In this document: piece by piece, positions 41,913-52,920 of the stretch | Layout of the letters: each line of letters starts with the position of its first letter | Position numbering within the stretch: position 1 is the stretch's first letter | Assembly: GCF_019443085.1 (NCBI RefSeq) | Contig: NZ_JAHZIL010000003.1 | Coordinates: 186,001 to 250,000 of the forward strand | Reading direction: 5' to 3' | Length of the DNA stretch: 64,000 nucleotides | From: Marinobacter sp. F4218 | GTDB lineage: Bacteria; Pseudomonadota; Gammaproteobacteria; Pseudomonadales; Oleiphilaceae | Notes under the pieces: model-generated | Database searches by the model: none | The model's input: the letters and a program-made list of their open reading frames with translations, nothing else | What the model was told of the DNA's origin: nothing | Translations under genes and position numbers: made by a program

Positions 41913-42593
41913 CTATGCCTTTTTCTGGCGCCCGGCCCGGACCGGCCTTAGCACCAGTTCCTCAACACTGTTCTGCTGGATGCGTTCACGGTCTTGCTCG
42001 TTGGAGATGGACAACCCCATGTCCCGCAGGATGCCGTCCGCAAGATCGTAAACAAACCCGTGTACCGTCAGAGGCTGCCCGCGTTTCCAGGCTTCCTGCA
42101 CGATGCTGTTCTGACACACGTGCCCAACCTGCTCCACAACGTTCAGCTCACACAGGCGGTCAACACGATCCTGTTCGCTGGTGATGTCATCAAGCACTGA
42201 CTGGTGCCGGTCCCGAACATCCTGGACATGGCGCAGCCAGTTGCTGATCAGTCCAAAGCCCTCATTCAGCAGAGCGGCCCGCACCCCACCACAACCGTAA
42301 TGGCCGACGACCATCACATGCTTGACCTTCAGCACCTCGACCGCAAACTGCAGCACCGAGAGGCAGTTGAAATCAGTGTGAACAACCACGTTGGCCACGT
42401 TCCGATGAACAAACAACTCCCCCGGCATCAGGTCCACGATCTGGTTGGCCGGCACGCGGCTGTCGGCACACCCAATCCAGAGGTAGTCAGGCGCCTGCTG
42501 GCTGGACAGACGATCAAAAAACTTCGGGTCTTCGGCTTTGATCCCGTCGGCCCATTCCCGGTTTTTTTCAAGAAGGTGGTCAAGCTGACCCAT
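41913..42593 (-). CDS. can: Beta-class carbonic anhydrase
   Basis: The 226-residue enzyme has the zinc ligands Cys42 (in CADSR, with the Asp44-Arg46 dyad), His98 and Cys101 (GHYGCGG). It interconverts CO2 and bicarbonate in the cytoplasm. The GTG at 42608 gives five more residues, but the ATG at 42593 has GGGGGA 7 bp upstream. It follows the glutamate dehydrogenase gene by 67 bp on the same strand. Confidence 0.95.
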   Translation of the reverse strand: MGQLDHLLEKNREWADGIKAEDPKFFDRLSSQQAPDYLWIGCADSRVPANQIVDLMPGELFVHRNVANVVVHTDFNCLSVLQFAVEVLKVKHVMVVGHYGCGGVRAALLNEGFGLISNWLRHVQDVRDRHQSVLDDITSEQDRVDRLCELNVVEQVGHVCQNSIVQEAWKRGQPLTVHGFVYDLADGILRDMGLSISNEQDRERIQQNSVEELVLRPVRAGRQKKA

Positions 42594-42660
42594 CAAAATG
42601 TCCCCCACTCAATGGCTTGGAGCCTGTGATTGAACGGTAATCCTTGACACAAATCAATAC

Positions 42661-45600
42661 TCAGTTGGTCTCAGGCTCGACTTCAAGATGACCCAAGTGC
42701 GTTGTGCTCTGGGCCAGATCGAGCAATTCCCTCAGTGCGACGGAGAACATCGCATACTCGGGTTCGCGTACACCCTTGAGCTCCGCGAGCATGGATTTCC
42801 ACCGATGGACCATTCCCGTGTGCCGGTTCAGCCAGGCGTCCACGCAGGCCGGAAGATCTTCCGCTTTTTCCGCCAGCCGGAGCACGCCGGTGGTCAAGGC
42901 CCGTTGCTGCCACTCGAGATCCTCACGGAAACTTTCCCTCGCCAGTGCCTGCCAGTGAGACGCAGGAGTGAGCGAAGCAATCGCTTGCGCGAACCAGTTC
43001 AGGTCAAGCCGGTCTCCGACCTCATAATAGAGATTGGCTACCGTTTTCAGGGGCATTCCAGTCGCTTCCTGGGCCTCAATGATGCCCAGCGATGAATACA
43101 GGTAGTCGGTACCTGACACCACCGATGCCAGCTCTTTGGACAAACCGGCCTCGACAAGTGCCATGTGGCGTTTTTCCCAGGCCGTGCGAGCCTGCTCGCC
43201 GAGATATTCCGGCAGATTGGCCGTGATTGCCCAGACACTGTCCGCAAACCGTTCGATATGGTTCTGGATGCTGAGTTCGGCCCGACGGTTACGCAGCAGC
43301 CAGCGGACCGAACGACGCATCAGCCGCATCAGATCCTGCATCAGCGACATCTGCAGTTGGGCAGGAACGTTAAAGTCCTGCTCCTCGATCCGGTCCCACC
43401 AGTTATCGATCCGAAACACATCCCGGGCAATTATCCAGGCCAGGGCGATCGAAGCCGGGTCGGCTCCTGTGGACTGGCTCAGCCTCTCGACAAAAGTGAT
43501 ACCCATGTGATTGACCATGTCGTTGGCAATCTGGGTCGCAATGATCTCGCGTCTCAACTGGTGCTCGCCCAGTTCCTTGGCGAACTTCTGGGTCAACCCG
43601 CGAGGAAAGACCTTATACATCTCCCCGGCGAGGAGGGGCTCATCTGGCAATGTGCTGTCGATCAGCGTTTGCTTCAGGTCGCCTTTCACATAGGAAATCA
43701 GCACCGACAATTCCGGGCGCGTCAGCCCCTTCTTGTCCAGCTTGCGCTCCGACAGGGTTTCATCGTCGGGCAGGAATTCAAGCGCTCGGTTGAGCTTGCC
43801 CTCGGTTTCGAAGGTGTTCATCAGCCGGCGGTACTCTTCAAGCCGGACCGCCGCGTCCTCACTGGCAATACTGATCGCCTGGGTCTGGCGGTAGTTGTTC
43901 TTCAGCACCAGCGCGGCAACTTCGTCGGTCATTTCTTCCAGCATGAGATTGCGTTGCTTGCCGGTCAGATCCCCCATGGCAACAGCCTGGTTCAGCAGGA
44001 TCTTCATGTTCACTTCATGGTCCGAGCAGTCAACGCCGCCCGAGTTGTCGATGAAGTCGGTGTTCAGGCGCCCGCCCCTCAGGGCGAACTCAATACGCCC
44101 GAGCTGGGTAAGCCCCAGGTTTCCGCCCTCACCGACCACTTTGCAGCGCAGCTCGGCGCCGTTAATCCGCAAGCTATCGTTGGCCTTGTCACCGACGTCC
44201 GCATGGGTTTCGCTGACGCCCTTCACGTAGGTGCCGATACCACCGACCCAGAGCAGGTCCACCTGCGCCTTGAGGATATGGGAAATCAGCATGTTTGGGG
44301 GAACCCGGTCCGACTTGATCCCCAGCAGCTTCTTCATTTCCGGACTGAGCGGAATCGACTTGGCGTTGCGACTGAAAACGCCACCCCCTTTCGAGATCAG
44401 CTTGGTGTCGTAGTCGGTCCAGGAGGAACGGGGCAGCTCGAACAACCGTTTCCGTTCCTTGAAGCTCCGTTCCGGATCCGGCGTCGGGTCAATGAAAATG
44501 TGGACGTGGTTAAACGCCGCAACGAGCTTGGTCTTTTCGGAGCACAGCATGCCGTTGCCGAACACGTCACCGGCCATGTCACCGATACCAATCGCCGTGA
44601 ACTCATCCAGCGCAGGGTTCACACCCAACTCTCGGAAATGTCGCTCGACAGACACCCAGGCGCCACGCGCCGTGATGCCCATTTTCTTGTGGTCGTAGCC
44701 GTTGCTACCGCCGGATGCAAAGGCGTCACCCATCCAGAAACCGTATTCAGCGGACAGGCCGTTGGCGATATCCGAGAACGTTGCCGTACCCTTATCCGCT
44801 GCAACCACCAGGTAGTGGTCGTCCTCATCGTGCCGCACGACCCGTTCGGGGGGCTGGATGCCGGCCTCCACGAGGTTATCGGTGATATCCAGCAACCCTC
44901 GGATAAAGGTCTTGTAGGCTTCGATACCCTCGGCCTGGAAGGCTTCGCGATCAGAAGGATCTGGCAGGCGTTTGGCGACAAAGCCACCCTTGGCCCCCAC
45001 CGGGACAATCACGGCGTTCTTGACCTGCTGCGCTTTCACCAGCCCGAGGATCTCCGTGCGATAATCCTCGAACCGATCCGACCAGCGCAGCCCCCCGCGG
45101 GCGACCTTTCCGCCCCTCAGGTGCACGCCCTCAACCCGTGGCGAGTACACGAAAATCTCGAACATCGGCATGGGTAACGGCATGTCCGGGATCCGTGATG
45201 GATCGAACTTGACGCTGATATAGGACTTGTTGGCGCCCTGATCGTCAGGCTGGTAATAGTTGGTACGAAGGGTCGCCTGCATCAATTCCAGATACAGCCT
45301 CAGGACCCGGTCTTCACTGAGGTTTTCCACCTCGTCCAGGCCGGCATTGAACTCGATTTCCAGCTTCTGCTGGGCCGCTCCACTCTTGCCGCCACTCTGA
45401 TAGCGCTCTGGATTGAATCGCACTTCGAAGTAATCCAGCAGCATCCGGGTCAGATCAACATGATTGACCAGGGTGTTTGAGATAAACGTCTGACTGTTGG
45501 AGAAGCGGATCTGCCTCATGTAACGGGCATAGGTCCTGAGCAACGCAATCTCGCGCCAGCTCATGTAAGAGGACAGCAGCATCCGGTTGAAGGCATCGTT

Positions 45601-47547
45601 TTCGGCCTCGCCGTACCAGATACGCCGGAACAGATCTTCAAAGATCGGCCGGATACGATGGATATCCACCACGCGCCCGGTGTGGGCCTGCAGGGTGAAG
45701 TCGTGAATCCATACCGTCTTGTCGTGACGGTCCACCACCTCAAACGGGTGCTCACCCAACACCCGGAAGCCGAGATTGTCGAAAATCGGCATCACATCGG
45801 ACAGGGGCAGTGGCTCGTCGGGGAAGAAGAGTTTGAAATGCAGTGTGCTCTCATTTTCTTCCAGCGCCCGATAGAAGCTCATCGCCAGATCATTAGAGCG
45901 GGCCGACTGGGAGATATGCTCCAGGTCAATGGCCGCACGGCGCGGTGAGAACATATCTGTGTAACTGGCCGGGAAACCGCTGGCCCAGAGCCGGTGTAAC
46001 TCGTTCCCCTCCTCTTCACCGTAGGCTTCGCTGAGCGCCTCGTACAGTCCGTCACGCCAGGACTGGGCCATCTCAATTACCTTCTCCCGAATCTCGGAAA
46101 TCGGAAGCTGGCGGTTTTCCACCTGGGGAACCCGGACCGTGAACTGCACACGGGCGAGTACCGACTCGGAGAAATGGGTCACGAATTCAATGTCTTCCGC
46201 TTCCAGCCGGTCCAACAGCACCTGCTCGACCTTGAGCCGTAACTCGGTGTTGTAGATATCCCGGGGAAAGAAAGCGAGGCAGGTCACGAACTGCCCATAG
46301 ACATCCTCCCGCAGAAAGAGCTCGATCCGCCGACGTTCCTGAATGTAGAGGATGCTCTTGGCAACCTTCAGCAACTCATTGCTCTCGATCTGGAACAGTT
46401 CGTCCCGCGGGTACAGCGTCAGAATCTGTTCCAGTTCCTTGCCCGCGTAATCGTCCCGGAGAAAGCCCGAGCGCTTCATGACACTCTGGTACTTCCGCCT
46501 CAGCAAGGGAATCTCGTCGGGGCGCTCGTTGTATACCCGGGCCGTGTAGAGGCCGAGGAAACGACGTTCGCCGACCACTTCGCCCTTGCTGTTGAACTTC
46601 TTCACCGCGATGTAATCCGGGTAGGCCGGGCGGTGCACCCGGGACCGCTGTGCCGACTTGGCGAAGATAAAGATGTCGTCGGTGCGGGTCATTTCATGGC
46701 GAGTCCGCTGGGGCAACTCGTTCAACCGGACCCTGTCCGGTCGTTCGTTATTGACCCTGAGGATACCCAGCTCGGAGTTCTCGACCCGTCGCACCACCAT
46801 GCCGCTTTTGTCCTTGGCAAAGTCGTACTCGTCATAACCCAGGAAGGTAAAATGATCCTGCACCAGCCAGTTCAGGAAGGACCGCGCCTCCTCCTTTTCC
46901 TCCTCACTGATGCCCGCCGTGGTGTCGTCCAGCTCCTCCAGGATTTCCGTCACCTTGTTGGTCACAACCGGGAAGTCCGCCACCGCGATCCGCACCTCGT
47001 GCAGGACAGTCTGAAGCGCTTCCTCAAGGTCTCTCAGGTCCGCCGGATCGCTGTGACGGTCAATCTCGAGTACGATGAAGGCTTCGTACTCGGCCTCCTT
47101 GTTGGTTTTCCTGCTGGAGAGCAGCTTGCTCAGTTTGCCTTCCTGAGTCCTCTCCACCTGCAGGATCGAGTGCTGGATGGAGTGGGTACCGATCTCCCGC
47201 TGGTTGATCGCGATCCGCAGGGAATCGATCAGAAAGGGAATGTTCGGGTGCAGGATGAAAATGACGGTATGGGTGGACTGCCAACCATCACTTTCAAGGT
47301 CCGGGTTAAACACCGAGACCGGGGATTCCTCGGCACTTCGCTTCTGGAGAAACTGCCAGGCGGCCAGCACCGCACCGTAGGTATCCGAAAATCGTCGACT
47401 AACGAGCTCTTCGAGAGGAATATGGGCGTAATGCTGTTTCGCAAATTCGCTGATTTTCTTTGCCTCTGTTTTGGCAATCTTCTGGGCGAACGCATCAGCC
47501 AGTTGTTCAAAAAACTGATCCTTGCTGGCCACTGTCAGCGCATTCAT
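42661..47547 (-). CDS. gdhB: NAD-specific glutamate dehydrogenase, large (180 kDa) type
   Basis: The 1628-residue protein matches the L180 class in length. A long N-terminal ACT-like regulatory region has EFVTHFSESVLARVQFTVRVPQ. The central catalytic part has RGGKVARGGLRWSDRFEDYRTE, the catalytic Lys region VPVGAKGGFVAKRLP, IGIGDMAGDVFGNGML and GEGGNLGLTQLGRIE, followed by a long helical C terminus. It deaminates glutamate to 2-oxoglutarate, mainly catabolic, under allosteric control in Pseudomonas and Streptomyces. GAGGT precedes the ATG. It is divergent from moxR. Confidence 0.96.
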   Translation of the reverse strand: MNALTVASKDQFFEQLADAFAQKIAKTEAKKISEFAKQHYAHIPLEELVSRRFSDTYGAVLAAWQFLQKRSAEESPVSVFNPDLESDGWQSTHTVIFILHPNIPFLIDSLRIAINQREIGTHSIQHSILQVERTQEGKLSKLLSSRKTNKEAEYEAFIVLEIDRHSDPADLRDLEEALQTVLHEVRIAVADFPVVTNKVTEILEELDDTTAGISEEEKEEARSFLNWLVQDHFTFLGYDEYDFAKDKSGMVVRRVENSELGILRVNNERPDRVRLNELPQRTRHEMTRTDDIFIFAKSAQRSRVHRPAYPDYIAVKKFNSKGEVVGERRFLGLYTARVYNERPDEIPLLRRKYQSVMKRSGFLRDDYAGKELEQILTLYPRDELFQIESNELLKVAKSILYIQERRRIELFLREDVYGQFVTCLAFFPRDIYNTELRLKVEQVLLDRLEAEDIEFVTHFSESVLARVQFTVRVPQVENRQLPISEIREKVIEMAQSWRDGLYEALSEAYGEEEGNELHRLWASGFPASYTDMFSPRRAAIDLEHISQSARSNDLAMSFYRALEENESTLHFKLFFPDEPLPLSDVMPIFDNLGFRVLGEHPFEVVDRHDKTVWIHDFTLQAHTGRVVDIHRIRPIFEDLFRRIWYGEAENDAFNRMLLSSYMSWREIALLRTYARYMRQIRFSNSQTFISNTLVNHVDLTRMLLDYFEVRFNPERYQSGGKSGAAQQKLEIEFNAGLDEVENLSEDRVLRLYLELMQATLRTNYYQPDDQGANKSYISVKFDPSRIPDMPLPMPMFEIFVYSPRVEGVHLRGGKVARGGLRWSDRFEDYRTEILGLVKAQQVKNAVIVPVGAKGGFVAKRLPDPSDREAFQAEGIEAYKTFIRGLLDITDNLVEAGIQPPERVVRHDEDDHYLVVAADKGTATFSDIANGLSAEYGFWMGDAFASGGSNGYDHKKMGITARGAWVSVERHFRELGVNPALDEFTAIGIGDMAGDVFGNGMLCSEKTKLVAAFNHVHIFIDPTPDPERSFKERKRLFELPRSSWTDYDTKLISKGGGVFSRNAKSIPLSPEMKKLLGIKSDRVPPNMLISHILKAQVDLLWVGGIGTYVKGVSETHADVGDKANDSLRINGAELRCKVVGEGGNLGLTQLGRIEFALRGGRLNTDFIDNSGGVDCSDHEVNMKILLNQAVAMGDLTGKQRNLMLEEMTDEVAALVLKNNYRQTQAISIASEDAAVRLEEYRRLMNTFETEGKLNRALEFLPDDETLSERKLDKKGLTRPELSVLISYVKGDLKQTLIDSTLPDEPLLAGEMYKVFPRGLTQKFAKELGEHQLRREIIATQIANDMVNHMGITFVERLSQSTGADPASIALAWIIARDVFRIDNWWDRIEEQDFNVPAQLQMSLMQDLMRLMRRSVRWLLRNRRAELSIQNHIERFADSVWAITANLPEYLGEQARTAWEKRHMALVEAGLSKELASVVSGTDYLYSSLGIIEAQEATGMPLKTVANLYYEVGDRLDLNWFAQAIASLTPASHWQALARESFREDLEWQQRALTTGVLRLAEKAEDLPACVDAWLNRHTGMVHRWKSMLAELKGVREPEYAMFSVALRELLDLAQSTTHLGHLEVEPETN

Positions 47548-47710
47548 GGTCGACCTCGGTTAGTGTGAAATAAACGTAATCGTCGTATCGTCACATAAGC
47601 ATAGTCAAACCCTTGATTTTTGCCGGCCAGACACCAAAACTGCGGCAACTACTTACGGACGAAACACGTTCTTTTGATGAACCCAAAAAGAGTGGGAGCA
47701 GTCACTTCCA

Positions 47711-48673
<963 letters not shown>

Positions 48674-48709
48674 TGTTCACTCCTGACCCGACAGACTGAC
48701 CACGCCACC

Positions 48710-49654
48710 ATGGCCAACATCGACGCTGTAACACATATCAGTCTGCCCGACCTGATCCGCCTGCAAGCGGATGCCAGGGCCCTGAAGCTACCTTCCGCCC
48801 GGCCGGTACGCACCCGGCAGGCGGGCCTGCAACGGTCCCCTCAACGGGGCCGCGGCATGGCCTTCGCGGAAGTCCGCCAGTACCAGCCGGGAGACGATAT
48901 CCGCAGCATCGATTGGCGCGTAACGGCACGGCGTCAGGCACCCCACACCAAGCTCTATGAAGAGGAACGGGAACGCCCGGTCCTGCTGCTGTGCGATCTT
49001 GGCCAGACCCTGTACTTCGCCAGCACCGGCGCCTTCAAGCAGGTCCGTGCCGCCCAGGTTGCCAGCCTGCTTGCCTGGCTGGCGCTGTGGGCCGGCGACC
49101 AGGTCGGAGGCATCGTGTTTAACGACCGGGAACTCAGCGTCCTGCGCCCTGCCCGCCGGAAGAAATCGGTGTTGCGCCTGCTGGACACGCTGGCCGAACA
49201 ACAGCGGCGTCCGGGTCGAGATCCGGAGGCCCGCTCGACTAATGACGTGTCGAATGGCCTGGATCAGGCTCTCGACGAAGCCCGTCGGGTGGCCCATACC
49301 GGCAGCCGCATATTTGTGATCAGCGATTTTCTCGGTGTGTCAGACGAAACCGGCGCCCTCCTCGGGGCTCTGGCCCGCCACAACTCGGTGAGCGCACTGC
49401 GGGTGGTCGATCCGCTGGAGCTCGAACTGCCGAACAGCGGCCGTTTCGCGGTCGCGGGCCCGGACGGGCCGGTCTGGTTTGATGCTGCCAATACGAAGTT
49501 CCAGGAAGCATGGCATCGCAAGGTGGAAGCCCACGAGGCACGTCTGAAAGAGTGCTTCCGAACCTCCGGCGTGGCGGCCGCTACCCTGTCCACTGCCGAC
49601 GACCCTGCAGTGGTTTTGAAGAGCCTGCTGGGGCCGGGAGGGCGGATCGGATGA
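48710..49654 (+). CDS. DUF58 protein of the MoxR/Bat operon
   Basis: The 314-residue soluble protein has the DUF58 core: RGRGMAFAEVRQYQPGDDIRSIDWRVTARR, then a VWA-like fold with LLCDLG. It lacks a complete MIDAS motif. DUF58 proteins always accompany MoxR ATPases in such operons. The stop overlaps the next ATG by 4 bp. Confidence 0.9.
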   Translation: MANIDAVTHISLPDLIRLQADARALKLPSARPVRTRQAGLQRSPQRGRGMAFAEVRQYQPGDDIRSIDWRVTARRQAPHTKLYEEERERPVLLLCDLGQTLYFASTGAFKQVRAAQVASLLAWLALWAGDQVGGIVFNDRELSVLRPARRKKSVLRLLDTLAEQQRRPGRDPEARSTNDVSNGLDQALDEARRVAHTGSRIFVISDFLGVSDETGALLGALARHNSVSALRVVDPLELELPNSGRFAVAGPDGPVWFDAANTKFQEAWHRKVEAHEARLKECFRTSGVAAATLSTADDPAVVLKSLLGPGGRIG

Positions 49655-50121
49655 ATTCCCAGGACCCGCTCAGCCAGCTCAGGGATATTCATCTGCCTCA
49701 GACCGGAGGTTTCTGGCCCCCGGCGCCCGGTTGGTGGATCCTGGCGCTGATCATGCTTCTGGCGATTACCGGCATTGTCTGGCTGATCCGCCGGCGACAG
49801 CAGAAGAATCGCTGGCTCCGGCTGGCGAAGGCGGAACTTGCCAACCTTGAGCGAGGGGCCGCACGAGATCCGGACTGGTTTTCCCGACTGAATAGCCTGC
49901 TAAAACGCGCCGCCCGCCAGCGCTACCCCGACCTCCACCCGGAAACGCTGTCCGGTGAAGCCTGGGTGGCCTTTCTGCTTGAGAAAGCACCGGGCGACCG
50001 GGTGGCCTCGCGACCGGTGGTCGAAGCCATCGTCCACAGTGCCTGGCAGCCAAGGGCCAGCGCCGATCCCCGACAGGCCATGGACTTCGCCTGGCGCTGG
50101 CTGGGAGGTCAGAAATGCTGA
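49651..50121 (+). CDS. DUF4381 single-pass membrane protein
   Basis: The 156-residue protein begins MNSQDPLSQLRDIHLP and has one transmembrane helix (about 28-47, GWWILALIMLLAITGIVWLI), then a basic cytoplasmic helical domain with ARQRYPDLHPETLSGEAW. This is the DUF4381 pattern seen between DUF58 and the first VWA gene in proteobacterial bat operons. Starts at the overlapped ATG; open sequence upstream lies within the DUF58 gene. Confidence 0.88.
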   Translation: MNSQDPLSQLRDIHLPQTGGFWPPAPGWWILALIMLLAITGIVWLIRRRQQKNRWLRLAKAELANLERGAARDPDWFSRLNSLLKRAARQRYPDLHPETLSGEAWVAFLLEKAPGDRVASRPVVEAIVHSAWQPRASADPRQAMDFAWRWLGGQKC

Positions 50122-51140
50122 CCCTCGCCTACCCCTGGCTGTTGTTACTCGCAGGCCTGCCCTTGCTCCTGCAATGGCGGCGGCCGGTCGGACAATCGGT
50201 GGACGCGCCGGTACTATCTGTCGGCCACTGGCTGTCCGAACTCCCCGGCGTCAGTCGAAGGGGCAGTGCCACGCCAATCTGGAAAAAGGTCCTGCTGTTC
50301 GTCATCTGGCTCTTGTTGGTGGTCGCCATAGCACGGCCACAGCACGTGGGCGAGCACGTCCAGCTTCCGGTGTCCGGTCGGGATCTGATGCTGGTGGTGG
50401 ACATCTCCCCGAGTATGGATGAACAGGACATGATCATTCAGGGGCGAAGCATCAACCGGCTGCAGGCCGTCAAGGTCGTGCTCGACGACTTTGTCACGCG
50501 ACGCAAAGGTGACCGGCTGGGGTTGATCCTGTTTGGCACCCAACCCTATGTGCAGGTGCCACTGACCTTCGACCTGGAGACCGTTCGTACCCTGATGCGC
50601 GAATCCGGGCTGGGCATGGCGGGCCGTGCTACCGCTATCGGCGACGCCGTCGGCCTCGCCATCAAACGACTTCGCGATCGGCCTCAGGATCAACGGGTGG
50701 TGATCCTGCTGACGGACGGCGCCAACACGGCAGGTGAGATTACGCCGGACAAGGCCACGGAGATTGCCGAAGCCGCCGGGGTTCGACTCTACACCATCGG
50801 CATTGGCGCAGAATCCATGGTTCAGAGGGGGTTTCTGGGGTCGCGGCGGGTCAATCCCTCTCGGGACCTCGACGAAGCACTCCTCACCCGCATGGCCGAA
50901 CAGACTGGCGGCCGCTATTTCAGGGCCCGAAGCCTGCCTGAACTGGAAATGATCTACGAGAGCATCAATCAGTTGGAACCGATTGAAGTGGAGGGTAAAT
51001 TCTATCGGCCAGTGACCGAGTTATTTGCCTGGCCGGCCGGAATGGCGGCCCTGCTCTGGCTGGCGCTGCTCATGCTCAGACCCTTCAGACACCTGGTGAT
51101 ATCTCGCCAACAGACCGAGGGGGAGGAAGCCCGTGACTGA
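50115..51140 (+). CDS. VWA-domain membrane protein (BatA-like)
   Basis: The 341-residue protein has helices near 3-20, 58-73 and about 301-320 around a VWA domain. The domain has a complete MIDAS motif D96-I-S98-P-S100, ATAIGDAVGLAIKRL and ILLTDGANT. It is the metal-binding partner expected for MoxR. It overlaps DUF4381 by 7 bp and the next gene by 8 bp. Confidence 0.9.
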   Translation: MLTLAYPWLLLLAGLPLLLQWRRPVGQSVDAPVLSVGHWLSELPGVSRRGSATPIWKKVLLFVIWLLLVVAIARPQHVGEHVQLPVSGRDLMLVVDISPSMDEQDMIIQGRSINRLQAVKVVLDDFVTRRKGDRLGLILFGTQPYVQVPLTFDLETVRTLMRESGLGMAGRATAIGDAVGLAIKRLRDRPQDQRVVILLTDGANTAGEITPDKATEIAEAAGVRLYTIGIGAESMVQRGFLGSRRVNPSRDLDEALLTRMAEQTGGRYFRARSLPELEMIYESINQLEPIEVEGKFYRPVTELFAWPAGMAALLWLALLMLRPFRHLVISRQQTEGEEARD

Positions 51141-52920
51141 TTTTCACTTCCTTCGACCGTTCTGGCTGTTGCTGATCCTGAGCCTGCCGCTGATCTACAT
51201 AACCCTGAGGCATTTGGGGGCCGGAGACAGCGGGTGGTCCCGGGTAATATCTGACAGACTGCTCGCGCCGGTGATCCGTCACGGGGGTGCAGCGGGGGCC
51301 AGACATCGGTCGCCGCTATTGCCGGTCTGTTTTGCGACAACGGTACTTGCCGTTGCCCTGGCCGGCCCGGCCTGGCGGGAAGCACCCACGCCGCTGAAAC
51401 AACCGGGGGACAGTCTCGTGATTGCCCTGGACCTGTCACTGTCCATGCTTGCCACCGACGTGGAACCCGATCGGCTGACTCTCGCAAAACGGAAGATCCG
51501 GGATATTCTGGACGCGCGCCAGGGCAGCCTTAATGGCCTGATCGTTTTTGCTGCGGATGCGCACGTGGTTGCCCCCCTGACGGACGACAGCAAGACTATC
51601 GAAGGAATGCTCGACGTCCTCGATCCCGTGATTATGCCGGCACCGGGAAACCGGGCCGATCTGGCAATCGCCCGGGCCAAGGCATTGCTCACCCAGGGGG
51701 CACCGGGTAAGGGCCGGATTCTTCTGATCTCGGATGAAGTGCCCGAACGCTACCACTCTGCAATCAGCAAAACCCTGTCGGGTACTGATCTTAGCCTGAG
51801 CACACTGGTGGTTGGCACCGAGGAAGGTGGGCCTATCCCCCTTGCCAAGCGCGGCTTTATCCGTGACAACGGGGAAATCGTTATCGCTCGGGCCGCACCC
51901 GATACCATGGCCGATCTGGCCGCGGAAAACGGCGGCGCGAGCCAGACACTGACCCTCGACGAAACCGACATCCAGGCGCTCGAACTTGAACCCACGGATA
52001 ACGACGACTGGCAGGAAAGTGAAAGCGGACTTACCGTGAACCGGTGGCAGGACGACGGCTACTGGTTGCTCTGGCTGACATTACCCTTACTGTTACTGGG
52101 ATGGCGAAGAGGCGCATTCGCGATCGTGGCCCTGACCATCATGCCGCTCGTCCCTCAACCCGCTCAGGCCCAGGACTGGGCCGCTCTCTGGCAGCGGGAA
52201 GATCAGCGAGCGCCGGACATGATCCGTGAGGACCCCGACAGCGCGGCCGAGCGGCTGGAGGACCCGGAATGGCGCGGTTCAGCGCTCTATAAATCCGGCC
52301 AATTCGATCAGGCCATTGACGCCTTTTCCGCCGCTGAGGGTGCACGGTCCGACTACAATCGGGGAAACGCCCTGGCACGGGCGGGTAAACTCGAGGAAGC
52401 CATTGCCGCCTATGATAAGGCGCTGGCCCAAAACCCGGACCTGGAGGATGCTGACTATAACCGTACACTGGTGAAGAAGTTGCTCGAGCAGCAACAGCAG
52501 GAACAGGAGAACCAGCAGGAGTCCGGCGACAGTCAGAGCGAGAATCAGGACCAGTCGTCCCAGAATCAGGAACAGCAGCAAAACCCATCGCAATCCAACG
52601 AGAGCCAGAACTCGGGCCAGCAGCCGCAGCAGTCGTCCAATGGGTCACCGGAAAACGAAAACCGCGACCAGCAGGAATCTCCGGGTGAATCCGAAGGTGA
52701 TCGGAAAAAGCAGGAGCAGCAGGACCAAACCAATGGTGGCAAGCAACCTGCGGGTAAGGCCGAAGCGCCCGCACAGATCTCGGAGCGGCCACTATCCCAG
52801 GGCCAGGAGCAGTGGCTGCGGCGGGTTCCGGATAATCCCGGCGGCCTGCTGAAACGCAAATTCCTGCAACAGTACCAGGAACGTCAGACACCATCCGATG
52901 AGGGCGATACACCATGGTGA
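51133..52920 (+). CDS. VWA and TPR protein with long Gln/Asn/Ser-rich tail (BatB/BatC fusion)
   Basis: The 595-residue protein has N-terminal helices near 10-27 and 62-78, a VWA domain with MIDAS DLSLS (D100, S102, S104), a helix near 308-345, and TPR repeats near 385-450 (SALYKSGQFDQAIDAF; YNRGNALARAGKLEEAIAAYDKAL). A low-complexity Q/E/N/S stretch follows (about 460-560). It joins BatB and BatC, separate in Bacteroides. The GTG start has GGAGG 6 bp upstream. The Q-rich tail is unusual and likely disordered. Confidence 0.88.
   Translation: MTDFHFLRPFWLLLILSLPLIYITLRHLGAGDSGWSRVISDRLLAPVIRHGGAAGARHRSPLLPVCFATTVLAVALAGPAWREAPTPLKQPGDSLVIALDLSLSMLATDVEPDRLTLAKRKIRDILDARQGSLNGLIVFAADAHVVAPLTDDSKTIEGMLDVLDPVIMPAPGNRADLAIARAKALLTQGAPGKGRILLISDEVPERYHSAISKTLSGTDLSLSTLVVGTEEGGPIPLAKRGFIRDNGEIVIARAAPDTMADLAAENGGASQTLTLDETDIQALELEPTDNDDWQESESGLTVNRWQDDGYWLLWLTLPLLLLGWRRGAFAIVALTIMPLVPQPAQAQDWAALWQREDQRAPDMIREDPDSAAERLEDPEWRGSALYKSGQFDQAIDAFSAAEGARSDYNRGNALARAGKLEEAIAAYDKALAQNPDLEDADYNRTLVKKLLEQQQQEQENQQESGDSQSENQDQSSQNQEQQQNPSQSNESQNSGQQPQQSSNGSPENENRDQQESPGESEGDRKKQEQQDQTNGGKQPAGKAEAPAQISERPLSQGQEQWLRRVPDNPGGLLKRKFLQQYQERQTPSDEGDTPW

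Noticed and set aside
43165-45177. A 670-codon open frame on the plus strand opposite the NAD-glutamate dehydrogenase gene
   Set aside because: It lies wholly inside a real, highly conserved gene on the other strand, has repetitive His/Gln/Leu-rich composition and no family match. GC-rich codon bias makes such mirrored frames.
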